Origin: an uncultured bacterium
Lineage (GTDB): Bacteria; Cyanobacteriota; Vampirovibrionia; Gastranaerophilales; Gastranaerophilaceae
Length of the DNA stretch: 49,564 bases
Reading direction: 5' to 3'
NCBI GenBank assembly: GCA_902797965.1
Contig: CADBUY010000014.1
Span: 1-49,564, forward strand
Positions 23,913 to 32,677 of this stretch are shown in pieces. The notes beneath the pieces are model-generated. The model saw only the letters and a program-made list of their open reading frames with translations, was not told the DNA's origin and ran no database searches. Numbering within the stretch: the stretch's first letter is position 1; each line of letters starts with the position of its first letter. Both the position numbers and the translations under genes were made by a program.

Positions 23913-24644
23913 TTAGGTTTGCCAGTTAATTTCTTGTTCGTTTAATGATTTAAGAATAATATTTGTTTTTGAAAAATTATCAGCAGCAGTGAATGCTTTA
24001 ATTTTACCCTCTTTTAATTCGCTGTTTTTTGCATTACCCATGTTTGACGGATGTGAAGAACGCAGGATGAAAACATTATGTTTTTTGTATTCTTCTTCCA
24101 AGTCAAAAGAAAATTGCGGAATGTCGTTTGCAGGATTTCCCCATAACATAATGACAAGCGGTTTTTCTCTTGAGATTAATTTTTCAATAATAATATCAAT
24201 AACAGGCTGCCAGAATTTGTTTCTTGTTGCTAAACTTTCTTCTTTGGAAAAAGTTAAAGCTCTGTTTAGGAGAAGCACACCTTGTTTTGCCCAAGGGGTT
24301 AAGTTTCCGGACGTATTATTTACTCCGGTTTCCTCCTTTATTTTTGCAAATATATTTTTAAGACTTGCCGGAATTTTTCCTGATTTTTTGGAAAACGCAA
24401 GACCATGAGCATCTTCTTTATTGGGATAAGGATCTTGTCCGATTATTAAAACTTTTACTTTGTCAAAAGGTGTAATTTTAAGAGCATAATAAATTCCGCT
24501 GTTTTCATCTTCATAGGGCAGTATTTCCTGTGATTTACGTTTGGAATTTGATATTGAGAATTTTTCTTCAAAACATTTGCGTTCATCACTATTTAATATA
24601 TTAAACCAGTTTTCACCAATTAATTCTTTTAAATTATGTTCCAT
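23913..24644 (-). CDS. ung: Uracil-DNA glycosylase
   Basis: This 243-residue family 1 enzyme removes uracil from DNA at the start of base excision repair. The water-activating loop VLIIGQDPYPNKEDAHGLAFS, PASLKNIFAKI, WAKQGVLLLNRALTF, LVIMLWGNPA (uracil-binding Asn) and the leucine-loop equivalent ILRSSHPSNMG (catalytic His) are all present. The last motif has SNMG where many have SPLS, so the minor-groove loop is altered. AGAGGG precedes ATG 24644 and is part of a GGGTAAAT word. It is divergent from the bioG-like gene. Confidence 0.94.
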   Translation of the reverse strand: MEHNLKELIGENWFNILNSDERKCFEEKFSISNSKRKSQEILPYEDENSGIYYALKITPFDKVKVLIIGQDPYPNKEDAHGLAFSKKSGKIPASLKNIFAKIKEETGVNNTSGNLTPWAKQGVLLLNRALTFSKEESLATRNKFWQPVIDIIIEKLISREKPLVIMLWGNPANDIPQFSFDLEEEYKKHNVFILRSSHPSNMGNAKNSELKEGKIKAFTAADNFSKTNIILKSLNEQEINWQT

Positions 24645-24743
24645 ATTTACCCTCTTTTTTATATATTATCATAATATTATAAGTGGAGCTAAATTTGACA
24701 TCAATATCAGTATTTTGTATCATTTGAGCAAAAGGCAACGGGC

Positions 24744-25388
24744 ATGAAACAGTATTTAAAAGATAATAATTCAGGTAAATTGTTAATATTTTTCACAGGC
24801 TGGGGATGTGATGAATCAGAATTTGGGCATATTAAATCTGATTCAGATGTTTTGATTTTATACGATTATCTGAATTTAGATTTTAATTTTGATTTTTCTA
24901 AATACAAAGAGGTAAATTTGATAGCATTTTCTGCAGGAACTTTTGTTGCATCTCTTTTTGATTTTGATTTTGAAATAAATAAAAATATTGCAATTAGCGG
25001 CAATCCTTATCTTTTTGATGAAAAGCTCGGATTATCCGAAAAAATTCAGAATGTTTTGCGTAATATAACGGAAGAAAACGCTGAAGAATTTGCTAAAAAT
25101 TATCTGGTAAAAACGGAGGAAGAATTCAGAAACTTTCATCCGTCAAAAAGAACTTTGGAAAGCTGTAGAGCAGAGTTTGAAGCGTTAAAACGATTATATG
25201 ATGATAATAAAAACAAAATCAGGGATATTTACAATTACGCACTTTTCGGTTCAGACGATATTATATTTAATCTTTCTTCGCAGAGGGAATTCTATGGTCC
25301 AAGACTGCGTATTGTTGAAAATTCAAGACACAACATGTTTTTCAGAATAGAAAATTATAATCAATTTTTTAATTATTGTGAACAATAA
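24744..25388 (+). CDS. bioG: BioG-like (DUF452) pimeloyl-ACP methyl ester esterase
   Basis: This 214-residue protein matches the DUF452/BioG family: LLIFFTGWGCDESEF at the start, LIAFSAGTFVASL as nucleophile elbow (A-F-S-A-G), LFGSDDIIF as the acid, and ENSRHNMFF as the base. BioG demethylates pimeloyl-ACP methyl ester, ending BioC-dependent pimelate synthesis in biotin formation. No other biotin gene is in the window, so the function rests on family resemblance. No signal peptide. Shine-Dalgarno AAAGG is a little distant. A promoter region is shared with divergent ung. Confidence 0.78.
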   Translation: MKQYLKDNNSGKLLIFFTGWGCDESEFGHIKSDSDVLILYDYLNLDFNFDFSKYKEVNLIAFSAGTFVASLFDFDFEINKNIAISGNPYLFDEKLGLSEKIQNVLRNITEENAEEFAKNYLVKTEEEFRNFHPSKRTLESCRAEFEALKRLYDDNKNKIRDIYNYALFGSDDIIFNLSSQREFYGPRLRIVENSRHNMFFRIENYNQFFNYCEQ

Positions 25389-25470
25389 TCTTTAAAAAAA
25401 TTCCGATATAAAGTAAAATATATTATATAAAAAATAGTGGAAGAACGATTATAATTAGGAGAAAAATTAT

Positions 25471-26031
25471 ATGAAAAATTTATTTTTAACATTAGCACTA
25501 TCATTAATGTTATGCGCACCTGTGTTTGCGTTTAATATAGAAGTAGAAGCATTAAGTGACTTTACAACTGATAATCCGCCGCAAACATTTTCCGTAAAAA
25601 TTGTAAATTCGATTGAAACAAGAAATGGACTGATTGAAAGCGGAAGTATTTTAGAAGGTAAAGTTATAACTAAAGATGCTCAAAGATTGAAAAGGGATGC
25701 TACTTTCTCTTTTGTACCTATAAATTTAACGACTCCAGAGGGAAATGTTATTAAAGTAAAAAGACATTTTATCGGAAAATATACAAAAGAAATTAATAAA
25801 GGGAAGATTGCAAAAACAGTAGCTTTGAGTGCCGGGAATTTCGTTGTCAAAGGTTTTTCAACAGGATTTACGGCAGTAGAAGGTGCAGTTAAAAATGAAG
25901 AGGGGAATAGACTAAAATCTTCCGCTGTTGCAGTGTATGAAAGTACTCCATTATCTTATGTAGAAAAAGGGGATGCTTTAGAGATTAAGTCGGGCGAACA
26001 CTTCTATATTAATTTTAATGAAGTAGAGTAA
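25471..26031 (+). CDS. Secreted beta-rich protein of unknown function
   Basis: This 186-residue protein has a signal peptide (MKNLFLTLALSLMLCAPVFAFN). The mature part reads like a small beta-barrel that sets a threshold value: PQTFSVKIVNSIETRNGLIESGSILEGKVITKDAQRLKRDATFSFVPINLTTPEG, a motif seen in periplasmic or surface assembly proteins. A Gly/Ala-containing hydrophobic segment follows (ALSAGNFVVKGFSTGFTAVEGAV), and GDALEIKSGEHFYINF closes it. Its layout resembles the protein at 6802-7710. AGGAG is well placed. It probably forms a single-gene unit. Confidence 0.78.
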   Translation: MKNLFLTLALSLMLCAPVFAFNIEVEALSDFTTDNPPQTFSVKIVNSIETRNGLIESGSILEGKVITKDAQRLKRDATFSFVPINLTTPEGNVIKVKRHFIGKYTKEINKGKIAKTVALSAGNFVVKGFSTGFTAVEGAVKNEEGNRLKSSAVAVYESTPLSYVEKGDALEIKSGEHFYINFNEVE

Positions 26032-26076
26032 AATTAGCATATTTTACCGACTTGTAATTTTAGAAGATATGTAAGT

Positions 26077-26556
26077 ATAAATATCGATTCACAATTCACG
26101 ATAAGCGAGTAGATAATATCTAAAAAGTATTTCCCTTATGTGATAAAAACCACCCCAACCCTCCCTAATTAGGGAGGGAGTAGTTGTACGAACGATAGTG
26201 AGTTACAAATACGGGTGGGTGTTAATTCATTGCGTGGTGTATTATAAAAAAATAAAAGGCTGGATTGTTACGGCTCTGTCTTGACCTGCTTGCATTAAAC
26301 GAATATCGCTTACGCTTTCATTCTCTGCTCGCAGGTCGCTAACAAGCCTCACAATGACAATTTTTGCTCAATCTCCCACTGTAGGAGAGGCAAGAAAATT
26401 GTTTAAAACGTTTCCCTCCCTTTAGGGTGAGGGATTAAGGGTGGGGGATAGTTAAATACAAATGAAAAAAATATCCCACTCTTAAATTCAATAGAGCAGG
26501 TCGGGTCTTAACCAGACAAAACTTATTGGAAAGAAATCACAACCTGCAAACTAAAA
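26077..26556 (-). repeat. Composite intergenic repeat, copy R3, and surrounding repeats
   Basis: Bases 26149-26366 on the minus strand repeat R1 almost throughout, including the inner module with stem GACCTGC (26283-26289) and GCAGGTC (26331-26337). The CACCC-ended part is at 26150-26222 with the CCCTCCCtaattaGGGAGGG palindrome. Before it lies a TATCGATTCACAATTCACG repeat (26077-26105); after it a CCCTCCCTTTAGGGTGAGGG tract and the palindrome GTCGGGT-CTTA-ACCAGAC (26500-26517). No gene is seen in 26032-26556. Confidence 0.85.
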
Positions 26557-27411
26557 TTATGCTAAAGGCAATTCATCTAATATAATCTTTCCCAATCTGC
26601 CCTCTCTAAAGTCTTTAAGGACATAAATTGCTGTCCTTTCCGTATCGGGGTTATCTCCTCTTATTATCCAATTTCTGTTTATTGCAATTGCTTCCAGCGT
26701 CAATTCTTCTGTATTGTAGTGCGTTTTTAATTCGTCGATATATTTTCCCCCGCCAAGCATCTCTAAAAGAGCTTTCGCTACAGGTTCAGGGGAATAAGCG
26801 TTTTCGGAAACAGAGCTTACAAAAGCTAACTTTGTAGCCTGAGTTTGATCGTCCTGACGAGTCGGAATAATTCCGGGAGTATCTAATAAATCCAGTTTCG
26901 GATTAATCCTAACCCACTGCTGCTGCCTTGTAACCCCAGCTTTAGCACCGATTTTAGTTTTCGAAGATTTTGTAAGTTTATTTATGACACTTGATTTTCC
27001 GACATTTGGCATACCGACAACCATAGCTCTTGCAGGACGTCTTAACAGACCTTTTGCCATAAGTGATTGAATTTTTGGTTCAGCAAGTTCTACTGCCGTT
27101 TTAACGACAGCAGAAAGTTCATTGTTACCTTTTGCTTCCGTAACAATAACAGGACAGCTTGTTGTTTCTTTTAAATATTCGCACCATTTAGCAAGTTCTG
27201 CTTTATCAACAAGGTCAGCTTTATTCAACAAAAGAAGCCTTGGTTTATCACCCAAAAGCTTCTCTATGTTAGTGTAACTGCTTGATAAAGGTATTCTTGC
27301 ATCTCGTACCTCTATAATCACATCAACAAGGTTAAGTTTTTCCTTTAACTGACGCTCAGCCTTAGCTATGTGACCGGGGTACCAGTGAATATGAACCTTA
27401 TCTTTTTTCAA
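26557..27411 (-). CDS. rbgA: Ribosome biogenesis GTPase RbgA (YlqF)
   Basis: This 284-residue GTPase drives late maturation of the large ribosomal subunit. Its GTPase motifs are circularly permuted as expected: NKADLVD (G4) comes first, then [14 protein letters not shown] (G1), the switch region [11 protein letters not shown] (G2) and LDTPGIIP (G3). The N-terminal [17 protein letters not shown] is a family signature. Its start overlaps the end of rplS by 14 bases, a known pairing (rplS-rbgA), and both act on the large subunit. Confidence 0.94.
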   Translation of the reverse strand: MKKDKVHIHWYPGHIAKAERQLKEKLNLVDVIIEVRDARIPLSSSYTNIEKLLGDKPRLLLLNKADLVDKAELAKWCEYLKETTSCPVIVTEAKGNNELSAVVKTAVELAEPKIQSLMAKGLLRRPARAMVVGMPNVGKSSVINKLTKSSKTKIGAKAGVTRQQQWVRINPKLDLLDTPGIIPTRQDDQTQATKLAFVSSVSENAYSPEPVAKALLEMLGGGKYIDELKTHYNTEELTLEAIAINRNWIIRGDNPDTERTAIYVLKDFREGRLGKIILDELPLA

Positions 27412-27751
27412 TTTTTTCCTTAATTCTTGTTGCTTTACCTGAACGTTCTCTCAAGTAGTATAATTTAGCACGTTTAACATCACCTTTTCTTTGAACAGTG
27501 ATTTTGTCAATACGTGGAGAGTATACTAAGAATACACGTTCAACACCTACGCCTTGGAATACTTTTCTTACTGTAATTGTTTTGTTAATACCTGAACCGT
27601 GTTGAGCGATAACAGTACCTTCATAAGCCTGAAGTCTTTCTTTGTTACCTTCAACGATTTTTACAGAAACTCTAACAGTGTCACCTGTGTTAATTTCAGG
27701 TAACTCGCGAGTTGTGTATTCAGATTCTAAATTTTTAATAATCGGATTCAT
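27398..27751 (-). CDS. rplS: 50S ribosomal protein L19
   Basis: This 117-residue protein is L19, located at the subunit interface. [59 protein letters not shown] and the end [21 protein letters not shown] are diagnostic. AAAGGAA precedes ATG 27751. A GGGGTAAATG word lies at about 27811 in the upstream gap. The usual bacterial neighbour trmD is absent. Confidence 0.96.
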   Translation of the reverse strand: MNPIIKNLESEYTTRELPEINTGDTVRVSVKIVEGNKERLQAYEGTVIAQHGSGINKTITVRKVFQGVGVERVFLVYSPRIDKITVQRKGDVKRAKLYYLRERSGKATRIKEKIEKR

Positions 27752-27885
27752 TTTGCTATTCCTTTATATTTTGACTACTGTACATATAAATCAATCATAA
27801 ATAAAACAGGGGTAAATGTAAAGTACTAATTCAAATAATACACTTAAATTATTGAGAAATGTTACAAAATATAAATAAAATATTC

Positions 27886-30069
27886 TTATAAATTCATTGA
27901 ACGACCTGTTTCCTGAGCACGAATTTTTTCTACAAGTTGTACCAATAATCTGTATGATTTAGGAAAATGGGTTGCAATTGTAAACTCCGAGTTTGAATGT
28001 CCGGACATCCACAAACATCCGGCTTCCGCTGCAAACTCCGTCAGATTTTGAGCACAATATGTGTAATTAGAACCATCAACAGAACCGTTTCTAAAACGTT
28101 TTTCACGATACACATTTTGTTCTTCTTCAAAGGTATCAACCAATTCCTTAAACAAATTTTCATTTAACGTATTTTTCCCGTCAATTATTGTTGCCATCAT
28201 TGCATGCATTGTTTCGTGCAAAAGGGAGTAGGAGCTGATTTGTTCTTCCGATGTTGGGTTAATATTGATATTATCATTATCAACACTATATTCCGCCAAT
28301 GTTCGTTTTTCATCATGAACAGCAGTTCCTATTTTATTTGCTGCTTCAATCGCAAATTCCCACAACGATAGCTTGTTGAAACCGTTTATTGACTCAAGAA
28401 ATATCTGCCTGTGCTTGTCATCCAGCTCTTTCGTCAAATAATCCAAATCAATTATTCTTTCTTCACCGGTAGATTTGTTTTTTATAATTATTTTGGTATC
28501 GGTTTTAGTTACATTGAGTTCTTTTTCGGCTTTAGCTCTCATCTTTTCTGATTGTCTTGCCAAATCTGCAATCGGGGATTTTTTAATATCAAATTTGTAA
28601 CGTCCGTATTCTTGCTCTGTAGCTTGCGCCAAATCCTCCAATATTTCAAGATTATCGTTATCAACTACACCTTCCCAAATAATACGTTTATCCAAATATT
28701 CTTTAAAATCTTTTACATTGTTTTCTTCAAATAATTTTCCGTTTAACATATCTTGCTTCAACTTTTCTAAATTATAGCCTTTTTTGAACTGCCTCCTATA
28801 GTTTTTTATCATTGAAGCTGCTTCATATTCGGGTAAATCTTTCCCATATTCAGCTTTAAAGAATGTTTGCATTCTCTCAATTTCTATTTTGTCTACATCA
28901 GCACTGTCATAAGACCATTTGTCATCTGTATAGCATTCAATTTGTCGTTCATTAAGATTCTTATAATGATTTAGACATTCGTCAAAATCATACTCATAAA
29001 TACCATAATCAGACCTTGTACCCTGTTCTATAATTCTTGCAGTTACATATTCATTAAGTTCAATATTATAATTATCTTTTACAAATTGTTGCAGTTCCTG
29101 CACTTGTTTTTTATCCAGTTTTTCTTGTTCATATTTATACTGCATGTGTTCTGTTGATTCTACATAATCGTTAACCCTGCTTGCCAATTTTGAATAAGTA
29201 CCTGTATCCCAAAAGCTATATGCAGTATCAAAGTTACTGTCAGAATTCACCTTTTTATATTCTTGCTCAAATTCGGTAAATTTCTTCTCAAGCGTCCGCA
29301 TATATTCTATAAGCTTATCTGATGATAATTTTCCATCCTGATAACTTGATATAAGAGCAGAAAACATTGTTTTACCACCATTTTTTTTGCGGTAAGCCTC
29401 CATAAATTCAACAGGATTTTCTATAGTATTGATTGCTTCAAAATTACCGTTCTCAAAATCATCAACGGCTCGCTGCAACTTTTTGGGGTCAGATTTTTTA
29501 AATGACTCAAATTGTTTATCATATACAAATGATTCAAAATATTTCCCGTTATATATGACTTCAACTTCATATCTGCCCTCAGGGAATCTCTCATCATAGT
29601 TGTTATACTGTTTCAAATCTTCTTTAATTTTATCTATGTATTTTTGACGAATTGTTTCAAGGTCTGTTTTACCGTTTTCTATATCTTCTAAATCCTGTTT
29701 TGTAAGATAGTAATGATGAGTGACATTTTCTTTGTATTGCGGTTCATCATCTTTGCCTTCGTCAGAACTTCTCTGTGGCAAACCATCTATCTGACCATCA
29801 TCTATGATTTTTTCCATTTCTTGAAAATCTTTATCAAAAAAACGATTATAACCAGTTTTCTCTGATATTATCTTAAACAACTTTTCCAAAACAGATAATT
29901 CTTGTTGAGAAACTTCTCTGTAACCGTTTTCATCTTTTTTGCCATCGTCAATTTTACTAAATACGGAATTTAAATATTTATTAGTAATGCCCAAATATTC
30001 CCAGGTATCTCCTGCATTAATATTTACCTTTGATATTCCATTCCATTTGTTACTGTATTCAAATTCCAT
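27886..30069 (-). CDS. Large protein with C-terminal lethal-factor-like zinc metallopeptidase domain
   Basis: This 727-residue protein ends in a domain resembling the anthrax lethal factor protease (ATLF/M34). HETMH (residues 618-622) supplies the zinc-binding HExxH site, and NLTEFAAEAG (Glu 678 as third ligand) aligns with the NEAEFFAEAF segment of lethal factor. The N-terminal 60 residues contain KIDDGKKDENGYREVSQQEL, which looks like a degenerate EF-hand. A long charged helical middle follows (about residues 90-560) with many Glu, Asp, Lys and Tyr. No signal peptide is visible, so any export must use another route. GAGG lies 6 bases before ATG 30069. It is divergent from the membrane protein at 30149. 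The substrate could be a host or neighbour protein; this is inference. Confidence 0.75.
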   Translation of the reverse strand: MEFEYSNKWNGISKVNINAGDTWEYLGITNKYLNSVFSKIDDGKKDENGYREVSQQELSVLEKLFKIISEKTGYNRFFDKDFQEMEKIIDDGQIDGLPQRSSDEGKDDEPQYKENVTHHYYLTKQDLEDIENGKTDLETIRQKYIDKIKEDLKQYNNYDERFPEGRYEVEVIYNGKYFESFVYDKQFESFKKSDPKKLQRAVDDFENGNFEAINTIENPVEFMEAYRKKNGGKTMFSALISSYQDGKLSSDKLIEYMRTLEKKFTEFEQEYKKVNSDSNFDTAYSFWDTGTYSKLASRVNDYVESTEHMQYKYEQEKLDKKQVQELQQFVKDNYNIELNEYVTARIIEQGTRSDYGIYEYDFDECLNHYKNLNERQIECYTDDKWSYDSADVDKIEIERMQTFFKAEYGKDLPEYEAASMIKNYRRQFKKGYNLEKLKQDMLNGKLFEENNVKDFKEYLDKRIIWEGVVDNDNLEILEDLAQATEQEYGRYKFDIKKSPIADLARQSEKMRAKAEKELNVTKTDTKIIIKNKSTGEERIIDLDYLTKELDDKHRQIFLESINGFNKLSLWEFAIEAANKIGTAVHDEKRTLAEYSVDNDNININPTSEEQISSYSLLHETMHAMMATIIDGKNTLNENLFKELVDTFEEEQNVYREKRFRNGSVDGSNYTYCAQNLTEFAAEAGCLWMSGHSNSEFTIATHFPKSYRLLVQLVEKIRAQETGRSMNL

Positions 30070-30148
30070 TCGTACCTCGGATGAACTTACTTACTCCTAA
30101 AAAGTATAACGGCAGATTACAAAAAAAACTTTAACAATTTAAAGAAAA

Positions 30149-31828
30149 ATGTTACACAATGTAACAATTTCGCCAAAATTAGTCAAAAAAAATCCTTTAG
30201 CAGGTTTAATGAAAACAGCCGAATATGAAGAAAGGTTAGTAAGATTGAACCCTATAAACAGCGTAAATAATAACAATATATCGTTTAATGGCGGCAAAAA
30301 CAGATTAGCAAATGTTATTACAAAAATGACAAAAAATGATGCGATTGAACCTGTTATTGCGTTAGAAGCATGCGTTGTTACCGGCAGAACCTATCAGGCA
30401 TACAAAAGAGGCAAATGGGACGAAGCAAGAGAAAGATTTATTGAAGAAATTATGGGTTCAATCACTTGGCTGGGCGGAGTTTTATCGCTTAACTGGCTGG
30501 GTGATAAAGTTGTTGCTAAGATATTAAAATCAAATGGTAAAAACTTTGATGTAGGCAAAGATGCTATCAGAAATCCGTTCGATAACTTTATGAAGAAAAT
30601 TGCACCTAAAAAATTCACACAGACACAAGTTGCAGGAATTAAGTGTGCGAAAGTAATGACAAGTATAATTTTAGCAAACTTGTTTATAGGTTTTGTTGTA
30701 CCTAAAGTTAACCAAGGTCTAACAAAGAAAATTAGGCACGAAAGAAAAATTGAAAAACAACAGCAAGATTTATTTGCACCGAATAAAGACAATAAAACAA
30801 AAGATGTAGCATTCAAAGGCGGCATGAATGTCGTTAACGGATTTACAAACATTATAGAAAACACAAATGCCGGAAAACTCTTATCCAGTGACGCAGGTAT
30901 TGTTGCGGGAAGAACATACAACGCAAGAAGACCTGAAGAAAGAAGAGAAATATTAATCAGAGATGTCGGCTCAATTTACTTCTACATGTGGGCAAGCGGT
31001 CATGTCGGCAATTTGCTTAACCTTGCAGAAAGCGGAAAGGCAACAAGACTTAATCCAAATACGGCTCAAATTTTAGACAAACACCTGCAAGACTTCCTCG
31101 GCAGTAGAAGCATGGATGTAAACGAATTCAGAAATGCAGTTTTAGGGAAACAAGTAAGCATTTCAGATAAGATTAAATTTGAATCCGAACCTGTAACCGG
31201 TTTATCAAAATTATTTAATAAAAAACCGCTCGAAATAATTAAATTAAGCGAACTTGAAAAAATAAGCGACATTCCTGCAGACGTTCTTGAAAGAGCAAGA
31301 AAATTAGCTGAACTTCAGCCTGAAAAAATGTATGGCGATAAAGCAGAAAAAATACTTACTAAACAACAGGTATTTGATGCTTATAACAAGGCTGAGATAA
31401 ACAATGTGAAACTTTTACACAACGCATTCTCAGAATTTACAGGAGGCGAAGGTAAAAAGATTGGTGAAAACGCAAAAGGAAAACCAATTCGCTCCGAATT
31501 TGAATTTGAGGGCGGAAAATACAATGATGAATACAGATTTGTATCAAATAAAAAGTTATATAAGCTCAAAACACAAATGGAACAATATGTAGAAAACATT
31601 TGCAAAGAAGCTAAAGGCGGAAAAATTGACAAAAAACTATTAGAAAAAGTTAAGAATAAAAATATCATGTTTAGCGGAATTAATTTTGCAGCAGGCTTTG
31701 CGGTAGCTGCAGCATTCCTCTCAACTCTGATACCTAAATTCCAGTACTATGTAACAAGAAAAACAACGGGAGTTGATGCTTTCCCCGGAACGTATGACTA
31801 CGAAAAGCATCAGGAAGAAGATGATTAA
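30149..31828 (+). CDS. Membrane-associated protein with internal duplication
   Basis: This 559-residue protein is not one I recognise beyond a likely lineage-specific family. Two units repeat. The first has ISFNGG (44-49), VVTGRTYQA (76-84) and IMGSITWLGG (101-110). The second has VAFKGG (220-225), IVAGRTYNA (251-259) and VGSIYFYMWASG (273-284), with the same 31-32 residue spacing between motifs. Membrane-like segments are MTSIILANLFIGFVVP (170-185) and ISGINFAAGFAVAAAFLSTLIP near the C-terminus. The region between (320-500) is charged and helical. The Shine-Dalgarno is weak. It is divergent from the metalloprotease gene across 79 bases and upstream of the Cys-repeat peptide gene. Confidence 0.75.
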   Translation: MLHNVTISPKLVKKNPLAGLMKTAEYEERLVRLNPINSVNNNNISFNGGKNRLANVITKMTKNDAIEPVIALEACVVTGRTYQAYKRGKWDEARERFIEEIMGSITWLGGVLSLNWLGDKVVAKILKSNGKNFDVGKDAIRNPFDNFMKKIAPKKFTQTQVAGIKCAKVMTSIILANLFIGFVVPKVNQGLTKKIRHERKIEKQQQDLFAPNKDNKTKDVAFKGGMNVVNGFTNIIENTNAGKLLSSDAGIVAGRTYNARRPEERREILIRDVGSIYFYMWASGHVGNLLNLAESGKATRLNPNTAQILDKHLQDFLGSRSMDVNEFRNAVLGKQVSISDKIKFESEPVTGLSKLFNKKPLEIIKLSELEKISDIPADVLERARKLAELQPEKMYGDKAEKILTKQQVFDAYNKAEINNVKLLHNAFSEFTGGEGKKIGENAKGKPIRSEFEFEGGKYNDEYRFVSNKKLYKLKTQMEQYVENICKEAKGGKIDKKLLEKVKNKNIMFSGINFAAGFAVAAAFLSTLIPKFQYYVTRKTTGVDAFPGTYDYEKHQEEDD

Positions 31829-31964
31829 TATCAGCTTCGAATATACTATATACAAAAAGTTCACAGAAAATGTAAAGAATTGTAACAAAAATAATAAGTC
31901 GTGAAATAGGGAATTTTTAAAATACTTTATATATATGTAAGCTATTGGTATAAGGATATTTAAA

Positions 31965-32297
31965 ATGTTAACAGTAACAACAAATGAAGATTCAGGATGC
32001 ATTAAACTTTTAGGGCTGACAGGCAATAAAAGTGAAGGCGGATTAATATCAAATACAACATCATTATTGGCAACACCTGCAGGTGAGGGCATGGATTCAT
32101 GCAGCTTCTACTCAGGACCAAGTGATGCAACAATTTTTGCTTTTGGAGAAAGCGGTGAGTCTTGTGGTTCAGTTGCGTATGCAGGTGAGTCATGCGGTTC
32201 GGTAGCTTACTCAGGCGGCGGTGAATCTTGCGGTTCAGTCGCATCATCCGGCGGCGGCAGCGTTTCTTGCGGCGGCGGATGCAGCTATTCTTGCTAA
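31965..32297 (+). CDS. Gly/Ser/Cys-repeat peptide, candidate modified-peptide precursor
   Basis: This 110-residue product has a plain N-terminal half (MLTVTTNEDSGCIKLLGLTG and SNTTSLLATPAGEGMDSC) and a repetitive C-terminal half. That half has three GESCGSVA units separated by Y-A or Y-S-G-G, then SGGGSVSCGGGCSYSC. A leader plus a Gly/Ser/Cys-rich core recalls microcin B17-type azole peptides and other ribosomal peptides. It could equally be a structural or metal-binding peptide. AAGGA lies 9 bases ahead of ATG, and a strong terminator follows 22 bases after the stop, so it is a discrete gene. No YcaO, radical SAM or peptidase-transporter gene is in the window. Confidence 0.75.
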   Translation: MLTVTTNEDSGCIKLLGLTGNKSEGGLISNTTSLLATPAGEGMDSCSFYSGPSDATIFAFGESGESCGSVAYAGESCGSVAYSGGGESCGSVASSGGGSVSCGGGCSYSC

Positions 32298-32316
32298 TCA
32301 ACTTAATGTTATAACA

Positions 32317-32348
32317 GTCCGGATGGAAAACCACCCGGCTTTTTTTTT
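32317..32348 (+). terminator. Terminator of the Cys-repeat peptide gene
   Basis: The stem AG-t-CCGG-a-TGG with an AAAA loop and CCA-c-CCGGCT is followed by nine T. It is one of the strongest terminators in the window, suggesting a well-expressed short transcript. Confidence 0.88.
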
Positions 32349-32350
32349 GT

Positions 32351-32530
32351 CGAATTTTGCGTAGGGCGAAGCGTAAGCGAAGACCCGAAGTCGCACGAAG
32401 TTGAGTGAACGATAATTCTGCGAAAGCAGAATACAGTGAACGACAACGGAGTGTGAAGCAAAATTCGATTCTGTGCGTAGGGCGAAGCGTAAGCGAAGAC
32501 CCGAAGTCACACGAAGTCACACGAAGTTAT
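32351..32530 (+). repeat. Duplicated GCGTAGGGCGAAGC repeat block
   Basis: A unit of about 50 bases (GCGTAGGGCGAAGCGTAAGC, then GAAGACCCGAAGTC and CACGAAGT) occurs twice, at about 32359-32405 and 32475-32528. Between the copies is an inverted repeat of ATTCTGC/GCAGAAT. The frames crossing it are repeat-encoded and not credible genes. A further CCCTCTCCTC/GAGGAGAGGG-like palindrome lies at about 32555-32585, after which PilT begins. Confidence 0.7.
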
Positions 32531-32677
32531 GTGAACAAATTATTATTACCTCACCCCTACCCTCTCCTCAAATAGGAGAGGGAGGAAATCATAAAATATA
32601 ACAAATATCACAAACCTTAACATTATTGTCAAAAAAAAATGTAAATGTTACCATTAATAATGGAGAAGAGGTTATTT

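Noticed and set aside
32002..32520. Minus-strand frames of 172 and 70 residues
   Set aside because: They read through the duplicated GCGTAGGGCGAAGC block and the antisense of the Cys-repeat gene; composition is repeat-derived.
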